NCBI GenBank assembly: GCA_030762175.1
Contig: CM060834.1
Location: forward strand, 25,408,001-25,472,000
Source of the DNA: Metallyticus violacea
Taxonomy: Eukaryota; Arthropoda; Insecta; Mantodea; Metallyticidae
Length of the DNA stretch: 64,000 bases
Direction of reading: 5' to 3'
Shown piece by piece: positions 9,765 to 19,030 of the stretch. The position numbers and the translations under genes were made by a program. Every line of letters starts with the position of its first letter. Within the stretch, counting starts at the first letter, position 1. The notes beneath the pieces were generated by a model. The model worked only from the letters and a program-made list of their open reading frames with translations. It was not told the DNA's origin and ran no database searches.

Positions 9765-12090
9765 AATTAGATTTTGTTGTGGTAACACAACAAAATATGA
9801 ATACACAGTCCCGTGAGATTATTACTCTCTTGTTATTGCAGAGTTATATTCTTATTATTCTTAATATTATATTAACACACTTGAATCGAATTGCTTTTCT
9901 ATCTGTGACACATATATTTGCACTCCGAGCTTATTGTTCATTGTTTTTATTGTTCTTGGCTCTGATATTAGTGTTATTTTGCCTTTTATGAGTTATACCT
10001 TTAAATTTTATCTAAGCTTTTACACACAAACTTGAAATATCTTTTAAATGTTTATGGTATTATCTGTGTAGCTGATACGATTTGCATTTTGTCTTTTACA
10101 TTTACAACTGTTTGCACTAAGAAAGATTCACTGCACTTTTTATTTATTTAATTTTTTATTCCACTTCACTTGCTTTTCAGTTAGCATCTTTGTTCGCGTA
10201 TCAACGCCACTGCTATACCATCTTACATTTTTTTCATATGAATTATATTCTAGCATGCGAATGTTTATTATTTACAATACCCTGAGTGTTTCTGCAAGTT
10301 AGCTTCCTTATAATCTATTCTTATATTATGTAAATTATCTTATTCAATTACTGAGGCTAATTACAGTCTGAATACTGAAATTTTTGGTTGTTACTCAAAT
10401 AAACAAGTATATATCCTAGCTAATTTATTCAGTGAACTTTTTGAAATTAATCCTTAAAAGTATTACATCACATATATTACATGAAATTTGTTACAATTAC
10501 AGTTTATTCAAATGCATTTAACCCAATAGCTACACCTACATCATACCTAATTTAACGAAATTATTCATGACGGTCTGTTCTTCGATTATTACTTTTACCA
10601 AAACATTTCAATAGCACTTTCATATTGTTAAATTTTATATTTTGAATCTTGACTATATTATTTGACAACCAGATAACCCGTAGCACGTAAAGAAATTATA
10701 TTTGCAATCCGTTGGTAACTTTATATTTCAATAAAATACACATTGATGGACATTATATAGCCTTGCATTTTCTAATTGATTTTAGCTACATCACTTATTA
10801 ATCCTAGTCATATTTTTTTTATAAACTTCTAATTTGCTATCTAACATTATTTTTAATCAATCATCCATTATGAATCTTGTAAGACACTTGGTAACATTAC
10901 AGGTAACACATAGGTGATTCTATTCGTATATCTATATGGGAGAATTTTCCATCCCATTTCATAGCGCAATTCACTACAGATTTTAATTACATTACTATTT
11001 ATTAGATATCTTGGATCGTTTTATGAAGCTACCTTAGGTAAACAATACATTATACGAGAATTATTCATCGACGACTTCATTATCTCCTTTATCTACTTAA
11101 TTCATTAATTCATTTTCTCCCTTATTATTATTTATCCTCTTTCTCTATTCACTTTATCATAATTCATTATTTGCCCTCTACTTTTAACCGTAGGATCATT
11201 ATTAATATATTTCTTCTCGTTACTTGATTCACTTTTCTTTCTATTACCCCTATCTGCTTCCTTATTGAACGTCACCAAGATATATAACTTTAGCTTCTTA
11301 TTCCTTTATCTTTCTTTAGTATGCTTCTGCTTATTCTATTATTTCTTAAACCCTATAATTTCAATTATTTACTTTTCTATAAGATTCCCTCTGTAATGTT
11401 ACTAATGTCTTATCAAACTTTTAATGTATTGAATTCTCTCTGGAATGACTTGATTTATCTTATTTTGTTACTCTCCTAATTCAGCATTATTACAATATTA
11501 TTACCTATTTCCCTATATAAGGTTACGAATAGGTCTATTAAACGTTCATCTTATTTTGAATTTTCTTTCACTTGATTGCAATTATTTTATCTCTTTACCC
11601 TTCTAATTCACAATTACCTATTTTCCTGCATGATTTCTTAACGTTAAATATTTTATTTCCTGATATTTACGCATCTGGCAACATTTAATTTTTTTTTGAC
11701 ATGATTACAATTACTTTATTTCTTTACTCATTTAATTTATAATTATTTATTTTTCTATCTGGTTCCTTGGAGTTATTAACTTTCTTGTTTCTGTTACTTA
11801 TGTTTTCATCCTATATTGAATTTTATTTGGAATTATCTTTGGCAATTTTGTAATTATTTAATCTTTATCAAACTGTTTTCGTTTTTCATTATTTATTCTC
11901 CTAACTGATTTATGGGTATTACAACTAGCCCTCTTATTTACTCCTATTCTTAACATTTTTGTTTTACAATACTTTTACATTAATTAGCTATAAAATTGTA
12001 CTATTAGCTTTCCTAGCTTATCAATCTTATGTTTACATCTATTTACATTCTCAATCCTATATCAATTAGTTTATTCGTCCTACTTTCTTT
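9754..12090 (-). other. A-rich noncoding internal region of the LTR element
   Basis: These 2.3 kb occupy the place where pol would lie. On the element strand they are A- and purine-rich with frequent stops. No reverse-transcriptase, integrase or protease motif could be found in any minus-strand frame. Between about 11100 and 12050 the text is built of degenerate tandem units of roughly 120-130 bp. Words of the form CTTGATT..A.TTATTTT followed by CTTTACTC..CTAATTCA recur at about 11449, 11571 and 11698. Confidence 0.6.
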
Positions 12091-13194
12091 TTACATTCTT
12101 GTATTGATTTCTCCTTGGGATCCGAGTCGAACGTTCGTACACCATGGGGGTCTCCATTCGCGTGGCTCGGTCCTGAGTTCCGTTAATTGTTCTTTCGCGA
12201 ATTCTGAGGGATTCTGAACACTTGCATTTATGCAATTTATTTCGGTTTGGGGTTTCGCAATTTTTGCCTCAAAATATTTACCTAAATTTTTCTGAATTAA
12301 AGAGACTTGTGCCCCTGTCCCGTGATGTCTTTGGATCGAATCCTGATCACTAATTTGTTTTCCTTCTACTTGGTCCTGACACATCACTTGCTCCCGGTTT
12401 ATGCCTATCTCGAGTATTTGATTTTGTTCTCCTATTTCTATGCCTGTTTCCTCATTACTTATCGTTTTCTCCTCTAGTTCTAGTTGACTATTTTCTATTT
12501 CCCCTAACTTCTCGTTATCGTCATTTTCGCTCTCTATTTGCTGCCTATCATTACTAAGTTCCCCCGAATTTTTCTCTAATTTCCTTTCTATATCTGTGTT
12601 AGGCTCTAAGTTTAATTCCTGATTCTGTTCATGAATACTAGCGTGCTCAATTTGCATATCTTGGGTTAAACTATTGCTAACTACGCTACTGGATTCTATC
12701 TGAGACTGCTTTATTCCGCTATCTTCATTTTCTTTTATTTTATCTGTGGTTGCCTGACCCTTCTTTAACCTATCAATAAGTTGTACCTGGGAGTTTTGAA
12801 ATCCCCTTATAAGTCCAGCATGGTAGTTTTGAAATTCCTTGTTAAGTTCTACCTGGGCTTTCTCTATTCTATCAGTGACTGCATGGCCTTTCTCAAACTT
12901 ATCGTTAAGTTCTGCATGGCCTTTCTCAAACTTATCGTTAAGTTTCTCTAACTTATCGTTAAGTTGTGCACTGAACAACTTGAACTGATTTATTAATATT
13001 TCCAACTTGTCCTCGCTAATATCGTCATTCGCCCCTTTTTGGCTAGCCTTTGTAGCTTGGTTTGCTTCCCCATTCTGACTATTCTCTAATTCTATTCTAT
13101 TTTCCTCCATAACTATTTCTTCCTCTTTTCTATTCTGTTTTGCCATCTTTTCTTGTAGTTCCCTCCCTTCACTACTAAACTCTCCACTTAACAT
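12091..13194 (-). CDS. Gag-like coiled-coil protein of the LTR element
   Basis: This intact 367-codon frame is by far the longest in the window, with no frameshift. It starts at an ATG about 450 bp inside the 5' LTR. The protein is very acidic and Gln/Glu/Asn-rich. Residues about 60-150 form an amphipathic heptad pattern that includes two tandem copies of an 11-residue unit, LNDKFEKGHAE (33-bp DNA repeats starting at 12881 and 12914). Related motifs follow, such as LNKEFQNYHAG and LIDRLKKGQA. Residues 165-290 are a low-complexity Glu/Gln/Ser stretch. A short globular-looking tail, IQKNLGKYFEAKIAKPQTEI, precedes the stop. There is no CCHC zinc knuckle, no protease motif and no signal or membrane segment. 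Calling it Gag rests on position between PBS and the missing pol and on coiled-coil character. It could instead be an accessory or captured host-derived protein. Confidence 0.6.
   Translation of the reverse strand: MLSGEFSSEGRELQEKMAKQNRKEEEIVMEENRIELENSQNGEANQATKASQKGANDDISEDKLEILINQFKLFSAQLNDKLEKLNDKFEKGHAELNDKFEKGHAVTDRIEKAQVELNKEFQNYHAGLIRGFQNSQVQLIDRLKKGQATTDKIKENEDSGIKQSQIESSSVVSNSLTQDMQIEHASIHEQNQELNLEPNTDIERKLEKNSGELSNDRQQIESENDDNEKLGEIENSQLELEEKTISNEETGIEIGEQNQILEIGINREQVMCQDQVEGKQISDQDSIQRHHGTGAQVSLIQKNLGKYFEAKIAKPQTEINCINASVQNPSEFAKEQLTELRTEPREWRPPWCTNVRLGSQGEINTRM
12881..12946 (-). repeat. 33-bp tandem repeat inside the gag-like frame
   Basis: GCATGGCCTTTCTC with following text starts at 12881 and again at 12914, a 33-bp period. 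Both units encode LNDKFEKGHA on the minus strand. Partial units (AACTTATCGTTAAG) continue to about 12965. The repeat keeps the reading frame, which suggests expansion of a coiled-coil segment under coding constraint. Confidence 0.8.
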
Positions 13195-13432
13195 TTTATT
13201 CCCTACTGTAATATTTTCAGCATGTTGCTGCTTACTACTTAAAATCTATCACACAATGTCTAATACAACTTTCTAACTAAATTAAATGATTATTTCAGTC
13301 TTTTATTTCTACCTTTATTCTCTGCTCTCCCAATAGTCGGCGGCATGTTGTTCGTGTAGTGGCTCCTCGTTCGAAGTTCTCGCAATGATGTCCAGTTACC
13401 AGTTCCGTCGTATCTGCTCGTAAACCTTGTGT

Positions 13433-13780
13433 TTACAGTCGGTCTCTCTGCGATGTCGGCCGGTTATCCGCTTGGGTTGCTCGATGTAGCTCTCCATGTT
13501 GTCCACTATGCTCGGTTGTGTAGCAGGCAAAACTTTCTGGTTCCTTCTTGGTGTCGTCTGCGGCTGCTGGGCTGATGTCGTCCGCTTCTGCTGGGCTGTT
13601 GTCCGCTTCTCGTCTCCAGTCTACGAGCTTCCACGTTGGGATGCCATCTGGAGCAGTAATTGGGTGCTCGGGGGTTGTAGTAGTTGATCGCTGAGCTGAT
13701 CGTAGTTTCGATGTCTGCCCGGGCTGCTCACTGTTGACGTGGTTTGCTCCAATTCTGTTGAATTTTATCTCAGGGTCCAC
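13433..13780 (-). CDS. 115-codon leader frame crossing the LTR/internal junction
   Basis: The frame begins with an ATG inside the 5' LTR (13780), reads through the LTR end and the primer binding site, and stops 239 bp before the gag-like ATG. The protein is hydrophilic, with a TTTTPEHPITAPDGIPTWKL segment that includes the translated PBS, then Ala/Asp/Glu-rich text. No domain is recognised. It could be an upstream frame in the genomic RNA, a first coding exon spliced to the gag-like frame, or chance in GC-richer DNA. The first 44 codons are duplicated in the other LTR. Confidence 0.3.
   Translation of the reverse strand: MDPEIKFNRIGANHVNSEQPGQTSKLRSAQRSTTTTPEHPITAPDGIPTWKLVDWRREADNSPAEADDISPAAADDTKKEPESFACYTTEHSGQHGELHRATQADNRPTSQRDRL
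13627..13646 (-). promoter_or_regulatory. Primer binding site resembling the tRNA-Lys 3' end
   Basis: Two bases inside the 5' LTR, the minus strand reads TGGCATCCCAACGTGGAAGC. The complement of a typical animal tRNA-Lys 3' end reads TGGCGCCCAACGTGGGGC. They share TGGC and the CCCAACGTGG core and differ by a few substitutions or indels. Its position relative to the LTR fixes the element's orientation. The tRNA identity is from memory of the family and is likely but not certain. Confidence 0.65.
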
Positions 13781-15038
13781 CGGAGTGTTTCGGGATCAGT
13801 ACAGATCCACGGGAACGAGAAATGTGTTGCCCAAAATACAGAAGGTTGACTTGTTTAAAATATTTTATTCACATGTAAATTACTGCCTGACTGTTCGCCG
13901 CTGACTTCGCTACTCTCTTAGACTGGCTTCATGAGTGAATCTCGGGATGTCTGATTGTCCCTCTGAATCTATGAATGTATGAGTGTAAATCTGTGAATGT
14001 ATCTCTACTGAATGTCTGAATGTGAATCTATGAATGTCCGACTTCTACGAGTGTGAAATGCCTCTGCATGTGTCTCTACCGAATGCGTGAATTTTTGTCT
14101 CCCGAGTGCCCTGACTATGTGTTAACCGAGTGCGTGAATTCCGAGTGCGTGAATGTCTGCTGACTGTCTATCTTCTGCGAGTGTCCCTCTGAATGCGTCT
14201 TTACCGAATGTGTGAATTGACGAGTTCCCCTCTGACTTCTGTACTCTAGTTCTTCTACTACATCGCCACGCCTTTCGCTAAATTAAATTCCCTCGTATTT
14301 TATCTATTTTCGTGTTGTACTTTCATAATTGGTTATCCTAAAATTATTATTTATAAATAAGTTCTCCTGATTCGTTAACTTTTATCCGAAGACCATTGGC
14401 TAGAATTATTCTTTCCCCCCTGATCTAACGTCTTCCCACGAACTTGAATTTTCCCAGAACAAGCTGTCATAAATTTCGGCCCTTTCCTTACATTCTGATT
14501 TCTATTGAAAATCTTTTGCCTTGCTTAGTTTGTAGATTCCTAAATGTTCCCGGAGATAACGCACGTGTTTTCGGCTTTCCTGTAATAAAACATTTTCGTC
14601 TCCGTTCTGACATTTTCATTTTCTCTTAAAATATTTTTAAGTCTGACTTTGTTAAATACTGTCCCGTTACGGCCACATGTTTCTCTTATTGTCAACTCCT
14701 AAGTATTTCCTGGGTAAAAGGTTCGTGACCTAACAAAAGATAGTTTACCCTTTCTTCAGCCTTGTCTAAGGAGCGGTCAGAGGGTGGAGTCAGGTATACA
14801 TATTCGTCTTTCTCACATGTTCTACACAAAATGTATACAAAACCCTTTTGTGAAATACCATTACCTGTTAAATGACATACAAGTTACAAATTATTTCGAT
14901 TCCTGTTATACCTATCTCAAAATGATTTTCTTATACATATACATAACAATTATCCTTATCAAATATAATGCCTTTATAAATATCACTCTGCAGCCTCAGG
15001 TTATAAAATTAATATAGGCAGCCTTATTTCCGGCTTCA
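13649..15038 (-). repeat. LTR, 5' copy (element reads right to left)
   Basis: A 1390-bp direct repeat of 8364-9753 with TG/CA termini. No difference was found on line-by-line reading, including all the short degenerate TGAATGT words, which would diverge quickly. It carries the element's promoter by family logic, but no convincing TATA box could be singled out among many AT-rich candidates. The flanking ATGT follows at 15039. Confidence 0.95.
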
Positions 15039-15042
15039 ATGT
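15039..15042 (+). repeat. Target-site duplication ATGT, right copy
   Basis: Matches 8360-8363. The sequence after it continues as ordinary AT-rich DNA, unrelated to the element. Confidence 0.85.
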
Positions 15043-16199
15043 GTATCTAACAAAAGGGTATTGGTACATGGCATATGATCACGACTTTGCTGAAACAGAT
15101 TTAAATAAAAGAAACAGGATGTTGTATAGACATTTGAGGATTGGACGGGCACAATACAAAGTCTTTAAAAAATCAAATTAGCAAAAGTAGAAATGTGCTT
15201 ACGTATGGTTTCAATTAAGTTTAAAAAATTTAAAAGTTAACTTAAAAAAAGATTTGCCATAGTAAGAACCTGTCTGCCTTGCCTCTTCCTCATCTCCCCC
15301 AACTTTTCAAGATGTTTCGCAATGACTAAACTATCAGAAAATGTTATAATTTATTTTCCAATCACTTGAATTAGATTATTTTTATTTGTTTAATAGTTTA
15401 GAGCCTGTATTTCTAAAAGTACACTACTTCCTTAGTAACATGGTAGATATATGTGCGTCTAGTTTATTTACGCTTGCTAAACATGCGAGGAATGCTTGCC
15501 CCGGTAGACAGGCTTGGGGAGGTATATGAATTGCTGTGGTTTATGAAGTGTTTTTGCATCTCTCTCCCAGTACCGATTTTCACATCATTGCGCCCCGCTA
15601 CTTGTCCTAATGTCCTATAACAGTTCCCCATAATTACACAATCCAATGGCTGGCCACAATCAGCGGTAGTGGTTCCTCTCAACTCTTGTGGCAGACATCC
15701 CTCGAGAGTTGAAGCTACAGAAATGTTTTTATCTCGCAGTTAAATTGCGAAGTAAATGAAAGCTCCTGATTTTCGTTAGCAACTGCTTCGGCCTATTTTC
15801 CCACCCTACGTTTACAGCTCGTGTCAACTTTTGGTTAAGCAAAAGAGGAAGAATTATGCAATTATCTAAGATGCATCTAAACATACGATAAATATCTACA
15901 GGATGTCCAAAATTGTCCTTTTACTTTCGGTACCCGCACAATTTATTAAATTATAAGAGCTATTAAGACAATTTAAAATAAATAATATTCCATTTAAACA
16001 GCATAACTTTTAAAAATAAATTTTATAAAAAAAATTAAATTACAAAAAACACCTCGGATTTTATGGTTAACACTAAAAGATTAAGAGGATATTTTTTATC
16101 GCGCACTTTATTTGATATACCTTCAAAATTATTTCACAGGTTATAGAAAGAAATGTACACAAGCGGGGTTCTTATTAACAAGGGGAAATAGTATATTTT
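15043..16199. other. Unassigned DNA
   Basis: A GC-moderate patch at about 15480-15720 contains a 72-codon minus frame with no recognisable motif. At about 15898 the words CAGGATGTCCAAAATTGTCC look like one end of an ITm element, but no partner end was found. Confidence 0.3.
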
Positions 16200-16204
16200 A
16201 TTTT

Positions 16205-17330
16205 AATCATTTTGCCTAATAGTGAAAAATGGATAAGATTAGTATTCGCGGTATTACTGTTTTCTGGAAGAGAAAACTGCAAAGGAAGCTAGTGAGAGGA
16301 TTAGGTGACCCATGTCTTTCTTATGAAACTGTTCGAGTTTGGGTAAAGTAGTCAGGAACAAGTACTAAAAACGCACCACGGCCTGGAGCTCCAAAATCAG
16401 CTGCAGGCCATAAATCATCGATACATTTAATGATATTATATTGACTGAGAGATGAGCTAGAAGCCAGGGGAGTTTTAACTGAGTGGGTTTATATTATTTT
16501 GCACAAGAATTACGCATGAAAAAAAAAAAAAAAAACGTTGCGGAAGATGGGTGCCATGTCTGCTAAATTTAGTGCAAAAAAAAAAAAAAAACCACTGCGA
16601 ATATTGACCAGCTGTTTAGAAATGTTTACAAAGAATCCAAATGATTCTTACGGAGTTTTGTGACTATAAACTAAACATAGATTCATTACTATGCAATGGA
16701 AACAAAACAGCAGTCAAATCAGTGAACTAAAGATGACCCTTGATGATGATGGTGATGATGATGGAGAGCAAAAGCAATTCTCTTTACTGACTACTTGAAG
16801 GGTGAAACGAATTAGTGGAGAGTACTGCACACCATTTCTGTAAAGAATGAAAACAGCAATAGTGGAAAGCATCCGGGAATGGTCAAAGAGGTGTTCTTCC
16901 ACCTGAACAAGCCGCGTCGCTCAAATTGATGCAATTACGATTTGAAATACTACCGCATGCACCCTATCCACCTAATCGCTTTCCCTGTTCCCGAAACTCA
17001 AAACTTTCCTCGTTGGACACAAAATATAAGATCTAAATGTGCCTGGTTACCAAAAACTTGTTTGGCAACACACTTCTCCCGATTTAACGCATTATGAAAT
17101 CTTTCTTTATAGGGAAAAGCTCACAAAAATAAAAAGTTAAAACTACTAAAATGAGCTTTACGCTAAGTGTTAAATTGTAGATATCGTCACGTTGGCAGAA
17201 ATATTCCACATTTTGGAGAAACCATACTTCGTAAGCTGATATTATTAAAACAGTTAAAATCTTCCGGGCTGTTTTGCCGTGGTCCATGGCTTAATATGCT
17301 ACAATAGCTTTCACTAACTACTGCGGTTGG
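16205..17330 (+). pseudogene. Mariner transposase relic
   Basis: The plus strand carries MDKISIRGITVFWKRKLQ from about 16228. It continues to YETVRVWVK near 16325 and PRPGAPKSAAG near 16380, which match the helix-turn-helix linker region of mariner transposases. Later blocks match, in the usual order, EMFTKNPND (as KCLQRIQMI in a shifted frame, about 16620), a degraded ETKQQSKQW block near 16695, and KEVFFHLNK (for K-VLFHQDN) near 16885. Several frameshifts are present. Two A-runs at about 16518-16536 and 16573-16590 interrupt the reading. Terminal repeats were not identified, so the limits are approximate. Confidence 0.6.
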
Positions 17331-17966
17331 CATCATCAATGGACGATGAACAACGCCTGACTGCTAAAAGACGACAGTATCTCTGCCTGGTTTTAGAAGG
17401 TTGGTCAATATTACGTGTTCGGTGAAAGTAGTGAGGAGTGAGTTTGTTTTTAAGAATTGGTTTCTATGTGCTACTTATTCTTTATTCACCCTTAGAGTGA
17501 CCCCAATCAAAACATCTAGTATTTAAAAACAAACTACCTCTGTTAATAACCTGAAAGATATCATGCCGACATGTAATATTTCAACAACCAAGACAAAACC
17601 TACGGCTTTTAAAGGGAATAATCATGTAAGATAGTTATTAATGAAGAAATAATAGAACAAGTCCTTATTTTTAATTATTTAGGCTTTAATGTAGCATACA
17701 GTAAAAATGAAGATTTGAATATAAAACTAAATTAATTGAGACAAATTAATGGAACAATAAGAAGAGCATTAAAGCTCAAGACGTCAAAAGAAGCACACAT
17801 TAAATTCTATAAAGTAATGACAGTGCCAATGGCAACATATGGAAGTGAAAACTGTACAAACAGAAAAAGAATAGAAACGTAGATATGAGATTTTTAAGAG
17901 CAGTAGCTGTATTCTTGTAGACAAACAAAGAAATGGAGAAATTAGAAAACAGTTAAATACAAGATA

Positions 17967-18830
17967 CAGAGTGACCCAATGGAATATGACGGTTTTCAGA
18001 ATATTCTTGTGGGACACTCGTATAATTAAATAAAAATACTTTTTCAAGAAACAAGTAGCATAATGCAATTTATTAGTTTGAACTTATTTTTTAAAAATCA
18101 CATTTTTAAATGAGCTCCATGACAATGAACACATTCGTGTAATCAGCTCAGGATGTTTATCACAACTCGCTGCAATAAAACGTAATCAATGTCCCTAATT
18201 TCACGAGTTATGTTTTCTTTTAAGTTCATGATGGTTCGTGGCCTCTCGCAGTACACTTTACTTTTCAAGTATCCCCATAAAAATAGTCTTCCGTCGTCAG
18301 ATCGGGTTGCCCAGGCAACGTAAGCAAATTCAGAAATTATGAGTCTGGGAAACAGGGATACGTAGAGTGTTCATTGTTTCACGGGCGGTGTGAGCTGTGG
18401 CACCATTCTGCTGGAACCTAAACTCATTTTTACCATTATCATCCATCTGAAAATCCAGTGTTGCCAGCATTTCTGGCACATTAAATTCTTCCCTAAATCT
18501 TCTCTGAACGTAGGAAATTGATTTAGATTCAATAAATCTTGTAACAACAACGAATACAAGTTTTTGAACCATCCAATAATACCGCTTTTTACTAAATGGA
18601 CAGAAAAAATTTGCTACATAACAACCAATACCATAACTGTAATGCAAAATCGCTAGAAACGGCAGCAAAACCTTCATATTCCACTGGGTCACTTGTGATT
18701 TTTAAAAAATAAGTTCAGACTAATAAATTGCATTGTGCCTTTTGTTCCTTGAAAAAGTATTTTTATTGAATTCCATACGAATGTCCCACAAGAAGATTCT
18801 AAAAACCATATATTACATTGGGTCACCCCC
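17967..18830 (-). mobile_element. Internally deleted ITm transposon inserted in the LINE
   Basis: Long inverted ends of about 130 bp: GTGACCCAATGGAATATGAC on the left pairs with GTGACCCAATGTAATATATG reverse-complemented from the right. The match continues through CTTCTTGTGGGACA-TCGTAT and AATGCAATTTATTAGT.TGAA. The outermost few bases differ between the ends, so the exact TA-flanked limits are uncertain (TA at 17965-17966 and 18836-18837 are candidates). Between the ends lies a minus-strand transposase missing its middle. Confidence 0.8.
18100..18692 (-). pseudogene. ITm transposase, middle deleted, second Asp changed to Asn
   Basis: A minus frame at 18692-18330 joins an N-terminal helix-turn-helix stretch (FIESKSISYVQRRFREEFNV) directly to the second-Asp block FRFQQNGATAHTARETMNTL. 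The roughly 130 residues that normally carry the first catalytic Asp are missing. The block reads QQNGATAH where the family has QQDGATAH, so even the second Asp codon is lost (AAT for GAT). Beyond the frame, in other frames down to about 18100, the family tail can still be followed (ERPRTIMNLKENI-REI type). It is non-functional. Confidence 0.75.
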
Positions 18831-19030
18831 AATCTTATGAAAATAAAAATAACTGGCATTAACATATATTAAGAATGAAAGAGGAATGAATAACAAAAGT
18901 TTTACTTAATTATAAACCTAGAGGATATCGCCAAATAGGAAGACCAAGGATAAGATGAAGTGATATGCTTAATTTAGAACGGAACAGAACGAAAGGCCTT
19001 ACTTAGTGGAAGATTTAGGAGTATAGCCCA

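Larger units (their letters stand above)
8364..15038 (-). mobile_element. Complete LTR retrotransposon, gag-like only, no pol
   Basis: The element is 6675 bp with two 1390-bp LTRs in direct orientation and an ATGT duplication on both sides. Minus orientation is indicated by a tRNA-Lys-like primer binding site directly inside the right LTR (13627-13646) and by a 367-codon frame near that end. The internal region (9754-13648, 3895 bp) contains only this gag-like frame and a short leader frame. No protease, reverse transcriptase, RNase H or integrase motif is seen in the 2.3 kb downstream, which is A-rich noncoding DNA. Long LTRs, a 4-bp duplication and a Lys primer together recall the Osvaldo/Ulysses/Woot group of insect Ty3/Gypsy elements. 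That placement is inference, since there is no RT to test it. It fits the definition of a terminal-repeat retrotransposon with gag only (TR-GAG-like), which needs enzymes from a helper element. LTR identity says it inserted recently. Confidence 0.88.
17570..19030 (+). pseudogene. LINE reverse-transcriptase 3' part, split by a DNA transposon
   Basis: Left piece, 17570-17966: plus-strand text includes INEEIIEQVLIFNYLGFNV, then KFYKVMTVPMATYGSEN, then MRFLRAVAVF. These match the thumb/C-terminal blocks (I-EQVS-FNYLG, P-L-YGSETW, MKF-R---G) of an insect endonuclease-reverse transcriptase LINE. Right piece, from about 18835: ILRMKEE, then KVLLNYKPRGYRQIGRPRIR, the basic tail of the same protein. 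The pieces are in order and orientation and are separated by the element at about 17967-18830. Stops and shifts occur in both parts. The same tail motif ends the fragment at 7925-8310. Confidence 0.75.

Noticed and set aside
9779..9991. Hydrophobic 70-codon plus frame
   Set aside because: It lies in the T-rich noncoding strand of the LTR element; hydrophobicity follows from T-rich codons.
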